The notes beneath the pieces are model-generated. The model was given only the letters and a program-made list of their open reading frames with translations. It was not told where the DNA came from and did no database searches. The position numbers and the translations under genes are program-made. Shown here piece by piece: positions 41,634-51,495 of a stretch of DNA of 60,483 nt. Source of the DNA: Kribbella turkmenica (GTDB lineage: Bacteria > Actinomycetota > Actinomycetes > Propionibacteriales > Kribbellaceae); contig NZ_SMKR01000016.1 in NCBI RefSeq assembly GCF_004348725.1, forward strand, positions 1-60,483. The letters are read 5' to 3'. Numbering within the stretch: position 1 is the first letter of the stretch; every line of letters begins with the position of its first letter.

Positions 41634-42902
41634 ATGACCGACATGTTGAGCCGTCCGGGCGCCCGTGACGGCGGACCACACGGTGGCAAGAATCATGCGC
41701 CCGGGCCCGCCCCGTCCGACGCCGCTCCGACCAAGCCGGTAATCCTGTCGGCCGTGATCTCCGCGGGCGCGTGCCTGCTCACCGGACTGCTCACCTGTGC
41801 CGCGGTCGCGGTGATCGGCTGGCTGGCCGCGACCTTCGGCGGTGCGTCCGGGGCCATCCGGGCCGGCGCGTCGGCCTGGCTGGTCGCTCACAAGGCCGGA
41901 GTGACGCTGGACAGTGGGGCGATCACGATCGCGCCGCTCGGCCTGACCCTGTTCCTCGGGTGGTGCCTGTACCGCGGCGGCAGGTTCGCGGCCCGGACCA
42001 GCGGGGCCGACCGGACGAAGGACCTGATCGTGCTGTCGGGCACGTTCGCCCTCGTCTACGGCCTGGGTGCGCTGATCATCGCCCTGCTGACGGCCGACGG
42101 CGTGTTGCGGGTGTCGCCGCTGTCCGCGTTCTTCGGTGCCGCTTCACTGGCGTTCGTCGCGGGCGCCCTCGGCGTGCTGGTCGAGTCCGGTGCGGCCGAG
42201 GACATCGCCGACGCGACGCCCAGCGGGCTGCGTGACGCCGTGCCGGCCGCGGGTGCCGCCGTACTCACGGTGATCGCGGTCGCTTCGCTGTTGTACGGCG
42301 TACTCCTGGCGGTCCGGTTCTCGCGGGTGACCGCGATGCTGGAACTGCTGGACGCCGGTGTGGTCGGCTCGGTGGTGCTGTTCGCGATCTGCCTGATGCT
42401 GATCCCGAACATGGTCCTGTACGCCGTCTCGTTCCTCGCCGGCCCCGGATTCCAGCTGGGAGTGGGTACGTCGGTCGCGCCGACCGGGGTGGACGTCGGC
42501 AGCCTGCCCGCGCTTCCACTGCTGGCCGCCGTACCGGCCGATGGGGCGACGCCGACGTACCTGCTGGTGCTGACGGCGGCCGTCCCGTTGGCGGCCGGCG
42601 TGGTCGCCGGGCTGGTGATCGCCCGGCGCGGGCTTGCCGACCCGGACTCCGACGCGTTGGGGTGGGACGCGTTCGCGCTGCGGGGCGCAATGGCGGCTCT
42701 GCTCGCCGGCGTCGTCCTCTACGTGCTGATGGCGCTCTCGGGTGGTTCCGCCGGGCCCGGGCGGATGTCGGCCGTCGGGGTCCCGGCCGCGCTGCCGGCG
42801 GCCGGCGTACTCGCTGCCGGGATGGCCATCGGTGCCTCGATCACGGCCGCGCTGATCGCCTCCCGGCGACCGGCTGACGATGAGGCCGGCGCCGGGCGAT
42901 AA
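41634..42902 (+). CDS. DUF6350/PerM-like polytopic membrane protein
   Basis: 422 residues from ATG 41634 (GGGAG 5 bases upstream). About nine to ten membrane helices follow a ~35-residue Pro/Gly-rich N-terminus. Position directly before purN-purH, and helix pattern, match mycobacterial PerM (Rv0955), a protein linked to cell division and persistence. Molecular function is unknown. The purN GTG lies 11 bases beyond the stop, so they are probably one transcript, although a TAAGCT -10-like box overlaps the stop. Confidence 0.8.
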   Translation: MTDMLSRPGARDGGPHGGKNHAPGPAPSDAAPTKPVILSAVISAGACLLTGLLTCAAVAVIGWLAATFGGASGAIRAGASAWLVAHKAGVTLDSGAITIAPLGLTLFLGWCLYRGGRFAARTSGADRTKDLIVLSGTFALVYGLGALIIALLTADGVLRVSPLSAFFGAASLAFVAGALGVLVESGAAEDIADATPSGLRDAVPAAGAAVLTVIAVASLLYGVLLAVRFSRVTAMLELLDAGVVGSVVLFAICLMLIPNMVLYAVSFLAGPGFQLGVGTSVAPTGVDVGSLPALPLLAAVPADGATPTYLLVLTAAVPLAAGVVAGLVIARRGLADPDSDALGWDAFALRGAMAALLAGVVLYVLMALSGGSAGPGRMSAVGVPAALPAAGVLAAGMAIGASITAALIASRRPADDEAGAGR

Positions 42903-42912
42903 GCTTCGGCGC

Positions 42913-43545
42913 GTGACAGACCCGGTTGCGCCCACCCCCGAACCTGCGCGCCTCGTGGTGCTCATCTCGGGGTCGGGGTCGAACCTGCAGGCCCTGCTGG
43001 ACGCCTGCGCCGATCCGGCGTACGGCGCCCGGGTGGTCGCCGTCGGCGCCGACCGGGAGGGCATCGCCGGGCTGGACCGGGCCGCCGAGGCCGGCGTGCC
43101 GAGCTTCGTGCACAAGGTCAAGGACTACGCCGAGCGGACCGAGTGGGACCGCGCGCTGACCGCGTCGGTGTCCGCGTACGAACCCGACCTGGTCGTCTCC
43201 GCTGGTTTCCTGAAACTCGTCGGCGACGACTTCCTCGCCGCCTTCGGCGACCGGTACCTCAACACCCACAACGCGTTGCTGCCCGCCTTCCCCGGCATCC
43301 ACGGACCGCGGGACGCGCTCGAGTACGGCGTCAAGGTCGCCGGCGCGACCCTGTTCTTCGTCGACGGCGGCGTCGACACCGGGCCGATCATCGCCCAGGT
43401 CGTCGTACCGGTCGAGGACGACGACACCGAAGAAACCCTGACCGAGCGGATCAAGGAGGCCGAACGCCGCCAGCTGGTGGAGTGGGTCGGCCGGCTGGTC
43501 CGCGAAGGCTGGACCATCACCGGACGAAAGGTTCGACTGAAGTGA
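42913..43545 (+). CDS. purN: Phosphoribosylglycinamide formyltransferase
   Basis: 210 residues. Folate- and GAR-binding signatures: [25 protein letters not shown] and [11 protein letters not shown]; the catalytic Asn/His/Asp set (N and H in [12 protein letters not shown] in GVDTG) is intact. It adds the first formyl group in purine synthesis using 10-formyl-tetrahydrofolate. GTG 42913 gives the correct N-terminus. Its stop overlaps the purH start (GTGA), so the two are coupled. Confidence 0.96.
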   Translation: MTDPVAPTPEPARLVVLISGSGSNLQALLDACADPAYGARVVAVGADREGIAGLDRAAEAGVPSFVHKVKDYAERTEWDRALTASVSAYEPDLVVSAGFLKLVGDDFLAAFGDRYLNTHNALLPAFPGIHGPRDALEYGVKVAGATLFFVDGGVDTGPIIAQVVVPVEDDDTEETLTERIKEAERRQLVEWVGRLVREGWTITGRKVRLK

Positions 43546-45101
43546 GCACCGACCGCAGGCCGATCCGCCGGGCGCTGATCAGCGTCTACGACAAGACCGG
43601 TCTGGAGGAGCTCGCCCAGGCGCTGCACGACGCCGGTGTCCAGTTGGTGTCGACCGGGTCCACCGCGGCGCGGATCGCGGCGGCCGGGGTGCCGGTGACC
43701 AAGGTCGAGGAACTGACCGGGTTCCCCGAGTGCCTGGACGGCCGGGTCAAGACCCTGCACCCGATGGTCCACGCCGGGCTGCTGGCCGACGTACGCAAGA
43801 ACGAGCACGTCGAGCAGCTCAACGAGATGCGGGTGGAGCCGTTCGACCTGCTGGTCAGCAACCTCTACCCGTTCACCGAGACTGTCGCCTCCGGCGCGTC
43901 CGTGGACGAGTGCATCGAACAGATCGACATCGGCGGGCCGTCGATGGTCCGCGGTGCCGCCAAGAACCACGCCAACGTGGCCGTCGTGGTGTCGCCGTCC
44001 CGCTACCCGGAGATCGTGGCCGCGCTCGGCGACGGTGGGTTCTCGTTGGAGCAGCGGCAGCGACTGGCCGTGGACGCGTTCGTGCACACGGCGTCGTACG
44101 ACGTCGCCGTCGCGTCCTGGATGGGCAACGTGCTGACCGACACCTCCGAGGGCTCCGGCTTCCCGGCCTGGGTCGGCGCGACCTGGGACAAGTCCGCCGT
44201 CCTGCGGTACGGCGAGAACCCGCACCAGCCCGCCGCGCTGTACAGCAACGGCCGCGGTGGCCTGGCGTCCGCCGAGCAGTTGCACGGCAAGGAGATGTCG
44301 TACAACAACTACGTCGACGCCGACGCTGCCCGGCGTACGGCGTACGACTTCACCGAGCCCGCGGTCGCGATCATCAAGCACGCCAATCCGTGCGGCATCG
44401 CGGTCGGCAAGGACATCGCCGAGGCCCACCGGCGTGCGCACGAGTGCGACCCGGTGTCGGCGTACGGCGGGGTGATCGCGACCAACGCGCCCGTGTCGGT
44501 GGACATGGCGAAGCAGGTCGCGGAGATCTTCACCGAGGTGCTCGTCGCGCCCGCCTTCGACGACGGTGCCGTCGAGATCCTCCAGGGAAGGAAGAACATC
44601 CGGCTGCTGGTCGCACCCGCTCCCGCGGGCGGCGAGGCAGTCGAGCTACGCGCCGTCAGCGGCGGTCTGCTGATACAGCACACAGACCGCTTCCAGGCGC
44701 CCGGCGACGACCCGTCCGCCTGGCAGCTCGCCGCCGGCGTACCCGCGTCCCCCGAGCTGCTCGCCGACCTCGCCTTCGCCTGGAAGGCCTGCCGCGCGGT
44801 CAAGTCCAACGCCATCCTGCTCGCCTCCGCCGGCGCCTCCGTCGGCGTCGGCATGGGCCAGGTCAACCGCGTCGACTCCTGCCGCCTCGCCGTCTCCCGC
44901 GCCGGCGAACGCGCCACCGGCTCGGTCGCGGCGTCCGACGCCTTCTTCCCGTTCCCGGACGGGCTCGAGGTGCTCATCGAAGGTGGCGTCAAGGCGGTCG
45001 TCCAGCCCGGTGGGTCCATCCGCGACGATGCCGCGATCGAGGTCGCGGAGAAGGCCGGCATCACGATGTACTTCACCGGCACCCGCCACTTCTTCCACTG
45101 A
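43542..45101 (+). CDS. purH: Bifunctional AICAR formyltransferase/IMP cyclohydrolase
   Basis: 519 residues, full length. The N-terminal MGS-like cyclohydrolase domain begins [18 protein letters not shown] and contains [12 protein letters not shown] and [13 protein letters not shown]; the C-terminal transformylase has the Lys-His pair in IIKHANPCG and ends [13 protein letters not shown]. It catalyses the last two steps to IMP. GTG 43542 overlaps the purN stop by 4 bases. The nearby folD supplies the formyl-folate cofactor. Confidence 0.97.
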   Translation: MSTDRRPIRRALISVYDKTGLEELAQALHDAGVQLVSTGSTAARIAAAGVPVTKVEELTGFPECLDGRVKTLHPMVHAGLLADVRKNEHVEQLNEMRVEPFDLLVSNLYPFTETVASGASVDECIEQIDIGGPSMVRGAAKNHANVAVVVSPSRYPEIVAALGDGGFSLEQRQRLAVDAFVHTASYDVAVASWMGNVLTDTSEGSGFPAWVGATWDKSAVLRYGENPHQPAALYSNGRGGLASAEQLHGKEMSYNNYVDADAARRTAYDFTEPAVAIIKHANPCGIAVGKDIAEAHRRAHECDPVSAYGGVIATNAPVSVDMAKQVAEIFTEVLVAPAFDDGAVEILQGRKNIRLLVAPAPAGGEAVELRAVSGGLLIQHTDRFQAPGDDPSAWQLAAGVPASPELLADLAFAWKACRAVKSNAILLASAGASVGVGMGQVNRVDSCRLAVSRAGERATGSVAASDAFFPFPDGLEVLIEGGVKAVVQPGGSIRDDAAIEVAEKAGITMYFTGTRHFFH

Positions 45102-45132
45102 CCGCCTACTCGGGGACGGATGCCGCGGTGTC

Positions 45133-45954
45133 TCAGTGCAGGAACGTGAGTACGCGCCGGGCGAACTCCTCCGGAATCAGGTCGATCGCGATGTGCTGCT
45201 GGCCGTCCATGACGGTGATCCGCGCGTCCGGCAGGGCGGCGGCCACGGTCTCGTAGTCGGCCTGCATCGCGGGCGGGCTGTCGCCGCCGACCATGAGCAG
45301 CACCGGGGCCGTGATCTTCTTCGCCTCCTCGGGATCGAAGATGCGCTCGGCATGCCCCCGGTCCTCACGGGTGATCGTGTGCGCTGCGGCGATGCGCGCC
45401 TGCCACGCAGGCAGGGAGCGGTACCGATCGAACTCGTGGTCAGGCATTCGCACGATCTCGCGGAAGAACGTCTCCAGCACGCGCTCGCGCTCGCCCGCGG
45501 ACAGCAACGCGTCCATCCGCGCCTGCAGCTCCGGTGGGATGGCCAGCGCCTCCGGGTTCGGGGCGGGCCAGCCCTCGTACAGCACCAGCTTGCGGATGTT
45601 CGAGGTCAGCGTCGCCGCGCCGAACGCGCAGAACCCGCCGAACGAGTGGCCGAGCAGGTCGACCGCCGAACCGGAGGTCTCGGCCACATCATCCACCACG
45701 ACGGCGACGTCCTCGAACTCGCGCACACCGTCGTACACGGCCGCGTCGCCGCTGCCACCTCGGCCGCGGCGATCCATGGCGTGCACGGTGACGTGCGGCT
45801 CCAGGTACTTCACCACCGGCGCCCAGCGAGTGTGGTCGGCCGTCGTGCCGTGCACCAACACGAGCGGTGGCCCGTCGCCACTCGTCCAGTAGGCGATCTC
45901 GGTGCCGTCGCGGGACACCACTCGCGTGATGGTGGATTCCTCCGTGCGTGTCAT
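45133..45954 (-). CDS. Alpha/beta hydrolase
   Basis: 273 residues from ATG 45954 (AAGGAG 8 bases upstream). Elbow GHSFGGFC (in VDLLGHSFGGFCAFG), HG motif LVLVHGTTADHTRW, acid in LLMVGGDSPP and the final His in MDGQQHIAIDL. The pattern is that of small cytoplasmic esterases or hydrolases. Substrate unknown. Convergent with purH with a 31-base gap. Confidence 0.87.
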   Translation of the reverse strand: MTRTEESTITRVVSRDGTEIAYWTSGDGPPLVLVHGTTADHTRWAPVVKYLEPHVTVHAMDRRGRGGSGDAAVYDGVREFEDVAVVVDDVAETSGSAVDLLGHSFGGFCAFGAATLTSNIRKLVLYEGWPAPNPEALAIPPELQARMDALLSAGERERVLETFFREIVRMPDHEFDRYRSLPAWQARIAAAHTITREDRGHAERIFDPEEAKKITAPVLLMVGGDSPPAMQADYETVAAALPDARITVMDGQQHIAIDLIPEEFARRVLTFLH

Positions 45955-46084
45955 GGCAACCACTCCTTCGTCCAAGTAGTCCCACGCTCCCGCGGCGGCG
46001 CCGGAACCTGCATCGGCAGAGTTACCCATCTCTTGTCAGCGAGCAGGCGGTGCTCCACACGACCCGATGGTCAATCCGAGAGCG

Positions 46085-46552
46085 TCAGAACCGGCGGCGG
46101 TAGGAGATCTGGGAGCCGTTGCTGCGGGTGTTGCCGTCGGGGGTCCAGCCGGTTGCGGTGTAGAAGCGCTGGCCTTGTGGGTAGTTCGCCAGGGTCCAGA
46201 GGATGGCCTGCGGGTAGGCCGCAGCGAGTTCGTCGACGGCGCGGTGCATGAGCGCCGTGCCGATGCCGCTCCGCCAGTACGCCGGGTCGACGGCGATCGT
46301 GTCGAGTTCGCCGAGAAGTGGGTCGATCGGATCGCGGCTCGGGCAGATGCCGGTGAAGCCGGCGATGATGCCGTCCTGCTCGGCGACCCACCAGCCGACG
46401 GCCGCGAGTTCGCCTGCCCAGCGATCGATCCGCGCATCGTCGAGGATCGCAGGCGGCATCAACTCACCGAAGCCCGCGTTCCACGAGTCGACGTAGATCT
46501 GTGCGATCCGCGGTGCATCGATGGGGTTCGCCGGGCGGATGGAGACGTTCAC
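46085..46552 (-). CDS. GNAT-family N-acetyltransferase
   Basis: 155 residues from GTG 46552; an in-frame ATG at 46636 would add 28 residues not typical of the family. Acetyl-CoA-binding motif A: LDTIAVDPAYWRSGIGTALM (V-x5-R/Q-x-x-G); C-terminal beta-bulge motif WTLANYPQGQRFYTATGW. Begins VNVSIRPANPIDAPRIAQIY as most GNATs do. Acceptor unknown (amine or protein N-terminus). Confidence 0.88.
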   Translation of the reverse strand: MNVSIRPANPIDAPRIAQIYVDSWNAGFGELMPPAILDDARIDRWAGELAAVGWWVAEQDGIIAGFTGICPSRDPIDPLLGELDTIAVDPAYWRSGIGTALMHRAVDELAAAYPQAILWTLANYPQGQRFYTATGWTPDGNTRSNGSQISYRRRF

Positions 46553-46696
46553 TCCGAGCCGCCGAAAAGAAGTGAACCACGCTGATCTGCCATGGCCGCA
46601 CAGTAGTGCGGCTCCGGGGACACTCGGAAGCTTCATTGGTCCTGGCCGTCGACGGTGGCTACACCGCCACCTGACCCGGGGCGCACCGTCGGCGCG

Positions 46697-46972
46697 TCAG
46701 TTGGGGACGACGAGACCCAAGGCCCCGATGGCCAGGCCGACGCCCAAGAGCAGGGCGGTGTCGAACATCCGGCCGCGGACGTGAAGGAGGCCGGCGGCGG
46801 TGTCGGTGAGGGTGGCGCGGAGCAGGCCTGCCAGGAGTACGGCGCCCGAGAAGACCAGGACGCCGTTGCGCCAGTTGTAGAAGGTGAGGACGACCAGACC
46901 GGTCGCCGCGACCAAAAGCGACAGGATCAGCGGCCACTCACTCCGGCGCTGTGCCTCGCCCGCCATCAGCAC
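46697..46972 (-). CDS. DUF3017 small membrane protein
   Basis: 91 residues with three hydrophobic segments (~14-30, 37-52, 70-90) and the pattern EWPLILSLLVAATGLVVL typical of DUF3017, which commonly lies directly after folD in actinobacteria. GTG 46972 is preceded by AGAGGAG at 6 bases; an ATG two codons later is possible. Function unknown. 31 bases downstream of folD, so co-transcribed. Confidence 0.8.
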   Translation of the reverse strand: MLMAGEAQRRSEWPLILSLLVAATGLVVLTFYNWRNGVLVFSGAVLLAGLLRATLTDTAAGLLHVRGRMFDTALLLGVGLAIGALGLVVPN

Positions 46973-47003
46973 GTCACGCTCCTCTCGTCCTGGGCTGCCG
47001 GAG

Positions 47004-47861
47004 TCACCGCTCCAGGCTCGCTTCGGCGGCTTCCACGACGTTGGTGAGGAGCATCGCCCGGGTCATCGGGCCGATGCCTCCGGGCATGGGGGCGATCCAG
47101 GCGGCCTGCTCGCGGGCCGCGGGGTCGATGTCGCCGACGATCTTGCCCTCCGCGTTGCGGCTCGTGCCGACGTCCAGGAGGACGGCGCCCGGCTTGACCA
47201 TGTCGGCGTTGATGAGCCCGGCGGAGCCGGCCGCGGCGATGACGATGTCGCCGGTGCGGACCACGGACGCCAGGTCCTTCGTGCCGGTGTGGCACTGGGT
47301 CACGGTGGCGTTCTCGGACTTGCGGGTGAACAGCAGGCCCATCGGGCGGCCGGCGGTCACACCGCGGCCGACGACGACCACGTGGGCCCCGGCGATCGGT
47401 ACGTCGTACCGGCGGAGGATCTCCACGCAGCCCTTGGGGGTGCACGGGAGCGGGCCGTCCTGGCCGAGGACGAGCTTGCCGAGGCTGACCGGGTGCAGGC
47501 CGTCGGCGTCCTTGACCGGGTTGATCAGGCCGAGGATCGCGTTCGTGTCGACGTGCTTGGGCAGCGGGAGCTGGACGATGAAGCCGGTGCAGTCGGGGTT
47601 CTCGTTGAGCTCGACGACCTTCGCGGCGATCTCGTCCTGGGTCGCCTCGGCCGGCAGCTCGACCTGGATCGAGGCGATCCCGACCGCTGCGCAGTCGCGG
47701 TGCTTGCCGGCCACGTACGCCCGGCTGCCGGGGTCGTCGCCGACCAGAATGGTGCCGAGCCCGGGCGTCACGCCCTGCTCGGCCAGCTTCGCGACCCGGA
47801 CCTTGAGCTCGTCCTTGATCGCCGCCGCCGTTGCCTTGCCGTCCAGAATCTGCGCCGTCAC
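47004..47861 (-). CDS. folD: Methylenetetrahydrofolate dehydrogenase/cyclohydrolase
   Basis: 285 residues, full length. Substrate signature ([16 protein letters not shown] with the catalytic Lys in GKH) and NADP-binding [16 protein letters not shown]; the cyclohydrolase part has the PxPGGxGPMT motif as [14 protein letters not shown]. It interconverts 5,10-methylene- and 10-formyl-tetrahydrofolate, the donor for PurN and PurH encoded 2 kb away. The chosen start begins [19 protein letters not shown]. Confidence 0.96.
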   Translation of the reverse strand: MTAQILDGKATAAAIKDELKVRVAKLAEQGVTPGLGTILVGDDPGSRAYVAGKHRDCAAVGIASIQVELPAEATQDEIAAKVVELNENPDCTGFIVQLPLPKHVDTNAILGLINPVKDADGLHPVSLGKLVLGQDGPLPCTPKGCVEILRRYDVPIAGAHVVVVGRGVTAGRPMGLLFTRKSENATVTQCHTGTKDLASVVRTGDIVIAAAGSAGLINADMVKPGAVLLDVGTSRNAEGKIVGDIDPAAREQAAWIAPMPGGIGPMTRAMLLTNVVEAAEASLER

Positions 47862-48005
47862 GACGTATGAGTCTAGGTGCGGACCGCCAGGCCATCACAA
47901 TCCGCACTCCGCCGGGCCACCACGCGGTGCCCGGCTGCCGTGTGCCTGGTTGTGACGGCCTGGGGGTCCGCCCCGGAATGCACGGGCTCTTGCCGGGGTT
48001 GAGGT

Positions 48006-48029
48006 GGATAGTTTATTCTTGAACTATCC
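48006..48029. promoter_or_regulatory. Inverted-repeat operator upstream of the pirin gene
   Basis: GGATAGTT-tattcttg-AACTATCC, 8-bp perfect arms with an 8-base AT-rich spacer, ends 18 bases before the ATG. The TAGTT...AACTA form is typical of MarR/HxlR-type sites. Confidence 0.7.
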
Positions 48030-48047
48030 AGTAGCAAGGAGACCACC

Positions 48048-49034
48048 ATGCCCGCCGTGACCGTCAGCGACATCACTGTGCTGCCCCGCGTCCACCAGCC
48101 GGATCCGGCCGTCGCCAGCGAGCGCGCGGTCCGGTCGGTGACGTCCGCCCCGAGTGGTTACGAGGGTGAGGGTTTCCCGGTACGGCGTGCCTTCGCCGGC
48201 GTCGACCTGCGCGACCTGGACCCGTTCATCCACATGGACCAGATGGGCGAGGTCGAGTACGCCCCGGGCGAGCCGAAGGGCACCCCGTGGCACCCGCACC
48301 GCGGCTTCGAGACCGTGACGTACATGCTCGACGGGATCATGGAGCACCAGGATTCCAACGGCGGTGGCGGCGTGATCTCCAACGGCGACACCCAGTGGAT
48401 GACCGCCGGCAGCGGCCTGCTCCACATCGAGACCCCGCCGGAGCACCTGGTGCTGAGCGGCGGCCTGTTCCACGGCATCCAGCTCTGGGTGAACCTGCCG
48501 AAGGCGCAGAAGTGGGCCCCGCCGCGGTACCAGGACATCCGTGGTGGCGACTCCGCCCTGCTGTCCACCGCTGACGGCGGCGCGCTGATCCGGCTGATCG
48601 CGGGCACGGTCGACGGGCACGACGGCCCGGGCTCCACCCACACGCCGATCACGCTGGTGCACGCGACGGTCAGCCCGGGTGCCGAGATGGTGCTGCCGTG
48701 GCAGCCGGACTACAACGCCCTGGTCTACGTCCTGGCCGGTCAGGGCACGGTCGGCGCGGAGCGCCGGCCGATCCGCAAGGGCCAGCTGGCGGTCTTCGGC
48801 CCGGGCGACACGATCCGGACGGCGGCCGGTACGTCGCAGCCGCAGGCCGAGCCGAACCTGGACGTCCTCGTGCTCGGCGGCCGCCCGATCCGGGAACCGG
48901 TCGCGATGGCCGGGCCGTTCGTGATGAACACCCGCGCCGAGGTGATCCAGGCGTTCGAGGACTTCCAGGCCGGCAAACTCGGCTCGATCCCGGCGGTGCA
49001 CGGTGCGCCGACGGAGCTCCGCAGTACCGACTGA
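48048..49034 (+). CDS. Pirin-family cupin protein
   Basis: 328 residues with two cupin halves. The metal ligands of the N-terminal cupin are visible: WHPHRGFETVTYML (two His), EHQD and the later Glu/His in LLHIETPPEH. Pirins bind iron and some act as quercetin dioxygenases or redox sensors. AAGGAG lies 8 bases before the ATG at 48048. The strong inverted repeat upstream suggests single-gene repression by a MarR-type regulator, which is not encoded in the window near it. Confidence 0.92.
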   Translation: MPAVTVSDITVLPRVHQPDPAVASERAVRSVTSAPSGYEGEGFPVRRAFAGVDLRDLDPFIHMDQMGEVEYAPGEPKGTPWHPHRGFETVTYMLDGIMEHQDSNGGGGVISNGDTQWMTAGSGLLHIETPPEHLVLSGGLFHGIQLWVNLPKAQKWAPPRYQDIRGGDSALLSTADGGALIRLIAGTVDGHDGPGSTHTPITLVHATVSPGAEMVLPWQPDYNALVYVLAGQGTVGAERRPIRKGQLAVFGPGDTIRTAAGTSQPQAEPNLDVLVLGGRPIREPVAMAGPFVMNTRAEVIQAFEDFQAGKLGSIPAVHGAPTELRSTD

Positions 49035-49106
49035 TCGGTGCCCTGGACAACCCGAAACCCCGGTTCTACCTTCAAACAAGGGGGAAACGGGGTTTCAGGG
49101 GGGATC

Positions 49107-50051
49107 ATGTCGCGTTTCCGGAAACTTGCGCTGATTGTGTCCGCGGTGGCACTAACCGTCGCCGCGGGCGCACCGTACCCGGCATCGATTCCGCTGCCGG
49201 ACGACTTCCAGCCGGAGGGGATCGCCACCGGGCCGAAAGCTACGTTCTACGCCGGGTCGATCACCTCCGGGGACATCTACCGGGGGAGCCTGCGCACCGG
49301 CAAGGGCGCGATCTTCGTGGATGCGCCGGCCGGGCGGTCGGCGGTCGGGATGAAGGTCGAGCGGCCCGCCAAGCGGCTCTGGGTGGCGGGTGGCGCCACC
49401 GGCCACGGCTACGTCTACAGCACCCGCAGTGGCGACACGGTCAAGGACCTGACGCTGACGACCGCGGCCACCCCGCTGATCAACGACGTGGTGGTGACCA
49501 AGGGCGGCGCCTACTTCACCGACAGCTTCAACCCGGTGCTCTACCAGGTGCCGATCGCACCGAACGGCCGGATCGGGACGCCGCGGACGATCCAGCTCAC
49601 CGGCCCCGCGGCGCAGATCGTCCCCGGACTACCCAATCTGAACGGTATCGACGCCACCCGTGACGGCCGGAAACTGATCGTCGGGCACACCGCGCTCGGA
49701 AAGTTGTTCCTGGTCGATCCGCGGACCGGCTCGAGCCGGGCGATCGAACTGACCGGCGGCGCTCTGACGCCGGACACCGCCGACGGCATCCTGCTGGACG
49801 GCCGGACCCTGTGGGTGGTGGAGAACTTCTCCGAGCGGCTCGTCAAGATCAGGCTCAGCCCGGACCTGACCCGCGGCCGGATCACCGAGACGTTCACCAG
49901 TGACCTGTTCCGCATCCCGGCCACGGTCGCCGAGAGCGGGGACCGGCTCGCGCTGGTCAACGCCCGCTTCGACCTCGGCTTCCCGCCGCCGTTCGGGCCG
50001 GGTGCGCCACCCGGCACCGAGTTCGACGTGGTCCAGATCAGGAAACCCTGA
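49107..50051 (+). CDS. Secreted SMP-30/gluconolactonase-like beta-propeller protein
   Basis: 314 residues from ATG 49107 (AGGGGGGA upstream). A Sec signal peptide (MSRFRKLALIVSAVALTVAAGA) is followed by a propeller domain with conserved PEGIATGPKATFYAGS, LINDVVVTKGGAYFTDS and GIDATRDGRKLIVGHT, which carry the Glu/Asn/Asp metal positions of SMP-30-like enzymes. Could be a lactonase or only a binding protein. Same strand as pirin but with its own start region. Confidence 0.82.
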   Translation: MSRFRKLALIVSAVALTVAAGAPYPASIPLPDDFQPEGIATGPKATFYAGSITSGDIYRGSLRTGKGAIFVDAPAGRSAVGMKVERPAKRLWVAGGATGHGYVYSTRSGDTVKDLTLTTAATPLINDVVVTKGGAYFTDSFNPVLYQVPIAPNGRIGTPRTIQLTGPAAQIVPGLPNLNGIDATRDGRKLIVGHTALGKLFLVDPRTGSSRAIELTGGALTPDTADGILLDGRTLWVVENFSERLVKIRLSPDLTRGRITETFTSDLFRIPATVAESGDRLALVNARFDLGFPPPFGPGAPPGTEFDVVQIRKP

Positions 50052-50123
50052 GACCCTACGCATCTACCGCCGCGCTTTCCGAAGCCCTCGCCGCCGTGAG
50101 CGCACGCGTCGGCGCTGTGCCGA

Positions 50124-50438
50124 TCAGCCCTCAGGGTAGAAGAGGAACAGGGTGCAGCCCTGAGTGGACTGCGGTACGTGTGACGACCCGGCCGGGCAGT
50201 GGATGAACGATCCGGCCGGGTAGTCGCGGGTGCCGTCGTTGAAGACGCCGTCGACGACGTACACCTCCTCGGGGCCGGGCTCGTGCACGTCGATGCCCTG
50301 CCAGGTCGAGCCGGGGTCTATCTCGAGCACGTGCGCCGACGCACCGTGGGCCCCGCGCCACAGCGAGCGCAGCCGGATGCCGGGGAACAGTTCGCGGACC
50401 GAAACGTCAGCCACAGAAGTCGAATCGAAGGTTTCCAC
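50124..50438 (-). CDS. ChrR-like cupin protein
   Basis: 104 residues from GTG 50438; an in-frame ATG at 50510 overlaps the start codon of the divergent gene and is less likely. Single cupin barrel: VLEIDPGSTWQGIDVHEPGPEEVYVVDG, then FIHCPAGSSHVPQ, giving His/Glu/His metal ligands, as in the C-terminal anti-sigma domain of ChrR. Probably a small metal-binding enzyme or sensor. Divergent from the GlxA-type regulator, the likely controller. Confidence 0.8.
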   Translation of the reverse strand: METFDSTSVADVSVRELFPGIRLRSLWRGAHGASAHVLEIDPGSTWQGIDVHEPGPEEVYVVDGVFNDGTRDYPAGSFIHCPAGSSHVPQSTQGCTLFLFYPEG

Positions 50439-50496
50439 AGCCCCATCCTGGGTTGTCCACAGGCTTTCCCACAGTGTCTGGATAGTCGTGGTCAGG

Positions 50497-50502
50497 TACT
50501 TT
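50497..50502 (+). promoter_or_regulatory. -10 box for the leaderless glxA-type gene
   Basis: TACTTT ends 6 bases before the ATG at 50509; there is no ribosome-binding site. Confidence 0.5.
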
Positions 50503-50508
50503 TGTGCC

Positions 50509-51495
50509 ATGCAGCCGCATCGGGTGGTCGCGCTCGTGACCGGGACGCAGGCGAGCTTCGAGCTCGGTTGCGCGGCGGCCGTGTTCCGCGCCGACCGGTA
50601 CCGGTTCGGCGTGTGCACCGAGCGGCCGGGCCCGGTCCCGACCACTGAGGGGTTCTCGATGGTGGTGCGGGCCGGGCTGCGTGCACTCGACCGCGCGGAC
50701 ACGATCGTCGTCCCGGGGTGGCTGCCGGTCGAGCGGGAGCCGTCGGACGTCGTTCTGCGGGCGTTGCGGCGGACGCATCGGCGGGGTGCCCGGCTGGTGA
50801 GCATCTGCTCGGGCGCGATCGCGCTGGCCGCGACCGGGTTGCTGGACGGCCGCCGGGCGACCACTCACTGGCGGTACGCCGACGAGCTTCAGCGCCGGTT
50901 CCCCGCCGTGCTCGTGGATCCGGACGTGCTCTACATCGATCACGGCGACATCGCCACGAGTGCGGGCTCGGGCACTGGGATCGACCTGTGCCTGCAGTTG
51001 GTCCGCGCCGACCACGGTGCCGCGTACGCCGCTCAGATCGCCCGCCGGATGGTGATGCCGCCACACCGCGAGGGCGGCCAGGTTCAGTACCGGGTGGAGC
51101 CGACCCAGCAGACCGAGTCGCTGGGCACGCTGCTGGACTGGGTGACCGAGCACCTGGCCGAGCCGCTCACGCTCGACGACCTGGCCGCGCGGATCAACGT
51201 GTCACCGCGGACCCTCGCCCGCCGGTTCGCCGATCAGCTCGGTGTCGCTCCCGGCCAGTGGCTGCTCGCCCAGCGGATCGCCCGTACGCGCGTCCTGCTG
51301 GAAGACACCGACCTCCCGGTCGAGACGATCGCGCTCCGCGTGGGCCTGTCCTCGGCAACCAACCTCCGCCGCCGCTTCCACGCCGCCCTCAGAACCACAC
51401 CCAGCGCCTACCGCCGGGCGTTCCGCGCCAAGGTCGTGGCTGGTGATCCCCCGCCTGCTGCGGCACTCGGCGCGGGATCACCAGGCACACCCTAG
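50509..51495 (+). CDS. GlxA-family AraC transcriptional regulator with DJ-1/PfpI domain
   Basis: 328 residues. N-terminal DJ-1/PfpI-like domain (~1-170) with the nucleophile-elbow motif VSICSGAIALAATGLL, then a C-terminal AraC double helix-turn-helix (~210-310: LDDLAARINVSPRTLARRF and VETIALRVGLSSATNLRRRF). Members sense small molecules and activate neighbouring genes; the divergent cupin gene is the obvious target. The last 4 bases overlap the stop of the convergent kinase-like gene. A leaderless promoter decides the start. Confidence 0.93.
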   Translation: MQPHRVVALVTGTQASFELGCAAAVFRADRYRFGVCTERPGPVPTTEGFSMVVRAGLRALDRADTIVVPGWLPVEREPSDVVLRALRRTHRRGARLVSICSGAIALAATGLLDGRRATTHWRYADELQRRFPAVLVDPDVLYIDHGDIATSAGSGTGIDLCLQLVRADHGAAYAAQIARRMVMPPHREGGQVQYRVEPTQQTESLGTLLDWVTEHLAEPLTLDDLAARINVSPRTLARRFADQLGVAPGQWLLAQRIARTRVLLEDTDLPVETIALRVGLSSATNLRRRFHAALRTTPSAYRRAFRAKVVAGDPPPAAALGAGSPGTP

